Origin: Begonia masoniana
Lineage: Eukaryota > Streptophyta > Magnoliopsida > Cucurbitales > Begoniaceae
NCBI GenBank assembly: GCA_022432975.1
Contig: CM039509.1
Span: forward strand, 26,624,510-26,688,509
Reading direction: 5' to 3'
DNA: 64,000 nt
Below, one piece after another: positions 60,014 through 64,000 of the stretch. The notes below the pieces were generated by a model. The model did no database searches and was not told the origin of the DNA. It worked only from the letters and a program-made list of their open reading frames with translations. The first letter of the stretch is position 1. Each line of letters opens with the position of its first letter. Position numbers and translations under genes: made by a program.

Positions 60014-60421
60014 GGCAATCCTGGCTATTTGCCTAGGCTTATTACAATTGAAGCACCGTTTGATCTTTGGTTTTGGACAATCTCGGGCAATATGGCCAAT
60101 TCCAAAGCAATTAAAACATTTTCCCGCATATTGCCCGCATTCTCCTGGATGAAACTTCAAACACTTGAGGCACTACGAAAATCTTCTCCTATGCCGATGT
60201 CGCGACTTCTTTCCTTCTCTTTGGTCATTCTAATACCCACACGGTCTTTTAATTCCTTGCAACGTTGTAGAATTTACCCCACTAGAACTCGTTCCAACGT
60301 TTTCTTGTTCTCCTAGAGCGATGAACGATCCAATCAACGCAGCTTGCCTAACAGCCAACTCCAAAAGCTGCTTATTTAATTCCTTAAGCTCCTCCCTCGA
60401 CTATCCTGAGTTTCTTGACAT
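60014..60421 (-). pseudogene. Gag relic of element D: N-terminal part plus zinc knuckles
   Basis: From ATG at 60421 (MSRNSG, then a stop) a Leu- and Glu-rich N-terminal stretch (ELKELNKQLLELA) is followed by knuckle sequence at 60014-60175: CLKFHPGEC, CFNCFGIGHIARDC and CFNCNK, then a broken third knuckle. The central gag domain is missing, as in B. Stops and a frame change show it is not translated whole. The two relics lost the same part of gag, which suggests a common non-autonomous ancestor. Confidence 0.75.
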
Positions 60422-60429
60422 TTTTATTC

Positions 60430-60494
60430 CTGAGAAAAAAAATTAGAAAATCTAATCTTAGAAAGAAACTAACTAAAAGTAACGAAATACTTAC
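60430..60494 (-). other. Candidate 65-nt leader intron in D
   Basis: On the minus strand CT|GTAAGT starts it, and a T-rich tract followed by CTCAG ends it, nine bases before the relic ATG. It is the counterpart of 57473-57532 in F. Confidence 0.4.
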
Positions 60495-60562
60495 AGTCGG
60501 TGAAGCATGTTGCATGGTGGCCGGCATTGTGGGGTAATCCTTTGAACGTCTCGACCACTTTT

Positions 60563-60574
60563 GCTCTGATACCA
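60563..60574 (-). other. Primer-binding site of element D
   Basis: The minus strand reads TGGTATCAGAGC, a perfect 12-base match to the initiator-Met tRNA complement, three bases from the LTR. Confidence 0.95.
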
Positions 60575-60577
60575 ACT

Positions 60578-63290
60578 TGTAACGCCCCTGAACCCGCCCC
60601 GGCTCGGTGCGCTATTTTGCTAACCCAAATCGTGTTTAAAATGACGTTTAAAATAATTTTTGATAAAATTTTGACTCTGTTTTTGGGTTTTTCGAACCCT
60701 AAAAACTGTTGGAAAACGTGTATAAAATACGTAGAAAAAGGTTGAGTCGAAACATAGTAGAAATAGGAAATTTTAAAAAAATTTCAAAAATTTTTTAGGC
60801 GCTGGGCGCACGCCTGGGCGCCGCGCGCTCCTGCGCACGCCTGCGAGCCCAGCGCCCGATCTATCGGGCCTCCTCGGGTTTTTCGGCCAAAAATGCCATT
60901 TTTTCATCTTTTTTCAACTTTCCTCACTTTTCTTCATTTTCCGTCAAGCAAAATACCTCCAAAAATTCTAAAATTTTTACCACACAATCCCAAAACCCTT
61001 AACTCCGTGTCCCGTAAAAATCTTGAAAAAACAACTTAAAATGTTAATAAAGAAAAATAGAGAAACTAAACCTGACGTCGTTTGTTTTAAAACCAAAACG
61101 AGCTGCATAACGCCTAAAATTTCTAAAACCCAAAACCAGTAATTTTAACTATTGACAAGACTATTCAAACCATTTCCAAAACAATTTACGAACCATATTC
61201 ACAACATCCCAAAACAGCTAGGAAAATATTTACAAGACAAAATACCAAAACTCCCCCACAACCCTCAGAAGACGATGGCCGAGACGCCCCGACAATAGCC
61301 TGCACCGGCGTGCCCCGTACTCCTCCGACTGCAGCCTAATCCTGTGCTCCCTCATTGACCTCACCTGGGTAAATCTCGTCACCTACACCATAGAACACAA
61401 AACGTAAGCCTAATGCTTAGTAAGTATGGAATAATGAATGCTAGAAAAACACAATGTAACTAATCCTATCACATGCTGTTTCTAACACTCAGTTGTGCTC
61501 ATTGGCCATTCGTTGCTTTAATCATTTCATAAGCTGTGTGGATCGGGTAGCTCACATCCTATAATCGTACGAGACGGCCATTCCCAGAACCACCATTACG
61601 TATTTTAGCCGGTCATTTTCATAAGCCGTGTGGATCGGGTAAGCTCACATCCTATAATCGTACAGGACGGCCATTCCCAGAACCACCATTTTGTATTTTA
61701 GCCGGTCATTTCATAAGCCGTGTGGATCGGGTAAGCTCACATCCTATAATCGTACAGGACGGCCATTCCCAGTACCACCATTTCGTATTTTAGCCGGTCA
61801 TCTCTCATAGAGATCCCCTCGGGGTGCTACACACCAGCACTTGTTCCCAACAAGTCACTCTAATCAACAATAATTTTTGCCATTCACTTTATCTGATTAC
61901 GGTTCACGCTCACAATGCCAAACAATGCAAACACTCGTATCTAGCGTAATGTAACTCATGATGCATGTTTCAAATATATGCAACACAACACGAAACAAAA
62001 CAACACAACGCAACACGAAACAAAACAACCAAACAAGCAAACAAACAAATAATTCCCTACCGTTCCATGGTGTAGGCCCGAAGGCAAAACACAAGCAATC
62101 CACTACTTACCTGACTGCTCGGCTTTCAATTGCTTACTTCGTCAAATCACTTCGCTAGCTCGACGACCTAAATAAAGAAAATGTAACTTAGTAGGCCATT
62201 ACTAAACTCTAAAGGAGGTTCTAACTAAACTAAACAACACTTAAAACAAATTCACCATCAAAGTCCTAAAACCCGATTTTTATGCAAAATTTCTAACGTC
62301 CAACTTCAAACGGCCATAACTTTCTCATTTTTCAATGGATTTTGACGTGCTACCCCAATCTGTAAACCTCTAAACGTCTACTACCATTGAAATCATCAAA
62401 GTACCCAACCAAACACATTGGCCAAGTCGGAAATACCAAAACAGAACCGGTGCTCCAAGTGTACAAAACAAGTTTTTCCATAACCTTTACCAACTCAAAT
62501 CTATTCCTAAAACAACCTAAACTAATCCATTCAACAACTAAAACATGAAATTTAGAAAGAAAACAAGAATTTGTAAGAGAAATTTGGAATTCATCACTTA
62601 GGGTTTCCAAACCCTAATCAATCTCCACCAAAAACACCTTAAACTTCCAAAAATCAACACCTAATTACATTAAACTAAAAACCCACTTAAAACTAACCTT
62701 AAAACTCTTGAAAACCTTTATGTATTGAAGGATAGGAGGCTTCAATGGCTGCCAACTCTCGTGGGAAGAAAAGAGGAAGAAAGCCAAAAAATGAGATTTA
62801 CCACTTAACCATCCAATTTTATAATTTAATACATTTCTTCCTTTTTGTTTTTTCCACAAAATTTGTAATTTTTATAAAACACATCTTTTTTCCTTTTCAC
62901 CAAACATTCCACGTGAGAGCCTCCTCTAAACCTCACTTTTCATTTGTTTAATTCAAATAATTTTCCTTTTATCCTATTGGTTACAATTTCCTTTGAATTT
63001 TCAACCATTCACTTTTTGACTTTTCAAACTCCTTTTTGGTTTTGACATGTCAAAGCTCTTTTCTTTTCCATGCCTCATGCATTCCAACGTTCTTTCCAAA
63101 TCCAAGCAAACATAGCTTCAAATATAATTTACACAAAAATACTTCACTTTGTACTTCAATTCTATCGTTTTCTCTTCTAAAGTCTCACTTTTATTTCTAT
63201 GATCAAGGAAAACTCTAAATGAGCATTAACCACCCTTAAAGTGACATAATCTAAGACTACGTACGTTAGAGAAATTTTTCGGGTGTTACA
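60578..63290 (-). mobile_element. Element D, right LTR (upstream LTR)
   Basis: 2713 bp and uninterrupted, from TGTAACGCCCCTGAACC to CGGGTGTTACA. On the minus strand, TTTAG|GTCGTC (62168/62167) and GTCAG|GTAAGT (62111/62110) frame a 57-nt exon-like stretch. GGTGTAG at 61383 closes a candidate 728-nt intron. It holds the 90-bp tandem array (61528-61800) and the GC-rich block (60798-60880). Confidence 0.94.
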
Positions 63291-63291
63291 G

Positions 63292-64000
63292 CATCAACAA
63301 TTATTTGCCTCACAACCTCTTGCTATGTCGGCCGCCTCTCATAAAGGTTTGTCTTCATCTGGTTTCTCATATATATATACTTCATTGTGGGTCTTGGATT
63401 CTGGTGCCTCTCATCATATGTCTCTCCATTTGTCTTCATTTGTTTCTTTGTCTTCTAATTCTTCTATGTCAATTGTGACTGCTGATGGCACTCCTATGCC
63501 ATTAGTAGGTGTTGGTTCCATTGATACATCTCTTGTGTCTCTTTATGATGTTTATTATATTCCTAGTCTTACTCTTAGTCTTGTTTCTGTTAGTCAATTA
63601 TGTGAGTCTAGATATTTAGTTTCAGTTTCTTCATCCACTTGTTCTGTAAAGGATTCGCATTTTCAGAAAGTGATTGGGATAGGCCGTAAGCAGGGGGGAC
63701 TCTATGTTTTAGATCAACTCAAAGTATCAAATATTGCTGCTTCTAGTGTGGATTTGTCTTCTTTTCGTTTGAGTCGTTCGTCTTTTGATTTTTATTTATG
63801 GCATTCTCGTTTAGGTCATATTTCAGCATCTTGTTTACAGTTTTTAGTGTCTACAGGAGCATTAGGACATTTGGATAATCATGACATTTCTGATTATAGT
63901 GGTTGTAAACTTGTAAAATTTTCAGCCTTACCTTTTTATAAGAGTACTTCTTCTTCTTTAGCTCCTTTCGATCTTGTGCATTCTGATCTCTGGGGACCCT
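63292..64000 (+). CDS. Copia pol, partial: protease, GAG-pre-integrase, integrase start
   Basis: An open frame of 236 codons with no stop runs to the window end. It begins in a Gln-rich linker (HQQLFASQPL), then the protease active-site region WVLDSGASHHM (about 63383-63425), a beta-rich protease body (YYIPSLTLSLVSV), the GAG-pre-integrase signature LWHSRLGHIS (about 63798-63827), a Cys motif (SGCKLVKFSALPF), and HSDLWGP, where the integrase core starts. The polyprotein matures by the protease and integrates copia cDNA. The frame is the one used by the gag pieces at 22184 and 27318. Those pieces carry stops while this part is clean, so function of the whole copy is doubtful. Confidence 0.9.

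Larger units (their letters stand above)
59721..60577 (-). mobile_element. Element D interior, third part with leader
   Basis: Contains the gag relic, a candidate leader intron and the primer site. The stretch 59790-59900 aligns with B near 11290-11390 and E near 46190-46320 (CTAAGGTCAAATTTCTATCT). Confidence 0.8.
27319..63290 (-). mobile_element. Element D: non-autonomous long-LTR gypsy element with nested insertions
   Basis: LTRs of about 2.70 kb (net) and 2.71 kb, exact TSD GCATC (27314-27318, 63291-63295), perfect primer site at 60563-60574. The interior is about 3.2 kb once E and F are removed, in three parts: 33183-33919, 49333-50890 and 59721-60577. It has no pol and a gag relic with zinc knuckles. 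Insertions inside it are a solo LTR (27372-30532), E and F. It is inserted in the copia element between gag and protease. Confidence 0.93.
21155..64000 (+). mobile_element. Ty1/copia element split by two nested insertions, continuing past the window
   Basis: Pieces in order: LTR 21155-21312, primer site, leader and gag end 21325-22184, a short gag piece 27231-27318, and protease to integrase start from 63291. The insertions at 22185-27225 and 27319-63290 each have exact TSDs (GGAAG, GCATC). Deleting insertion plus one TSD completes a CX2CX4HX4C zinc knuckle across the first joint and keeps the same frame into pol across the second. Only about 1.9 kb of this span is copia sequence. The far LTR is not in the window. 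Confidence 0.88.

Noticed and set aside
22185..63290. Pairing the LTR start at 22185 with the LTR end at 63290 as one element
   Set aside because: Flanks GGAAG and GCATC do not match each other. Each boundary has its own exact partner at 27226 and 27314.

Overview
This is plant nuclear DNA, most likely from an angiosperm and probably a eudicot. The evidence is AT-rich sequence, stacked long-LTR Ty3/gypsy elements primed by initiator-Met tRNA, a Ty1/copia element, and a fragment of a plant-type 3-phosphoglycerate dehydrogenase gene. I cannot name the species. I found no intact host gene, RNA gene or CRISPR array. About 60 of the 64 kb is retrotransposon, and most short open frames here are LTR minisatellites or leader sequence.

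Layout. (1) 1-15370: a truncated LTR (1-2295) abuts an F-related LTR (H) that is split by element B (3579-14740). B's left LTR in turn holds a solo LTR (5434-8038). (2) 15371-21154: the only stretch not clearly gypsy, with one solo LTR (16107-18758) and a broken PGDH gene piece (19055-19235). (3) 21155-64000 and beyond: one Ty1/copia element, cut open twice. A solo LTR (22185-27225, holding another solo LTR at 22632-25454) lies inside its gag zinc knuckle. Element D (27319-63290) lies between gag and protease. D carries a solo LTR (27372-30532), element E (33925-49327, itself holding three solo LTRs) and element F (50896-59715).

Twelve insertions have exact 5-bp target-site duplications (TSDs), all read directly: CGGAG, CTTTT, GGTAT, GGAAG, TATTT, GCATC, CAAAC, CGTAC, GTCGA, CATAT, ACTTA, TACTT. 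Eight are solo LTRs and four are two-LTR elements. Taking out the two outer insertions brings the copia reading frame back into register at both joints, which independently confirms the reconstruction.

Only F encodes a full gypsy gag-pol. It is one frame with three nonsense codons, and its LTRs differ by about 17 substitutions by hand count. B, D and E have long LTRs but 2.5-3.3 kb of mainly non-coding interior. B and D keep only a small gag relic with zinc knuckles. They share primer site, polypurine tract and flanking boxes with F, so F-like elements could have mobilised them. The LTRs are mosaics of interchangeable modules, and nearly all share a two-intron-like arrangement of splice-site motifs around a tiny exon of about 45-57 nt. 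I consider that the most interesting unexplained signal in the window.
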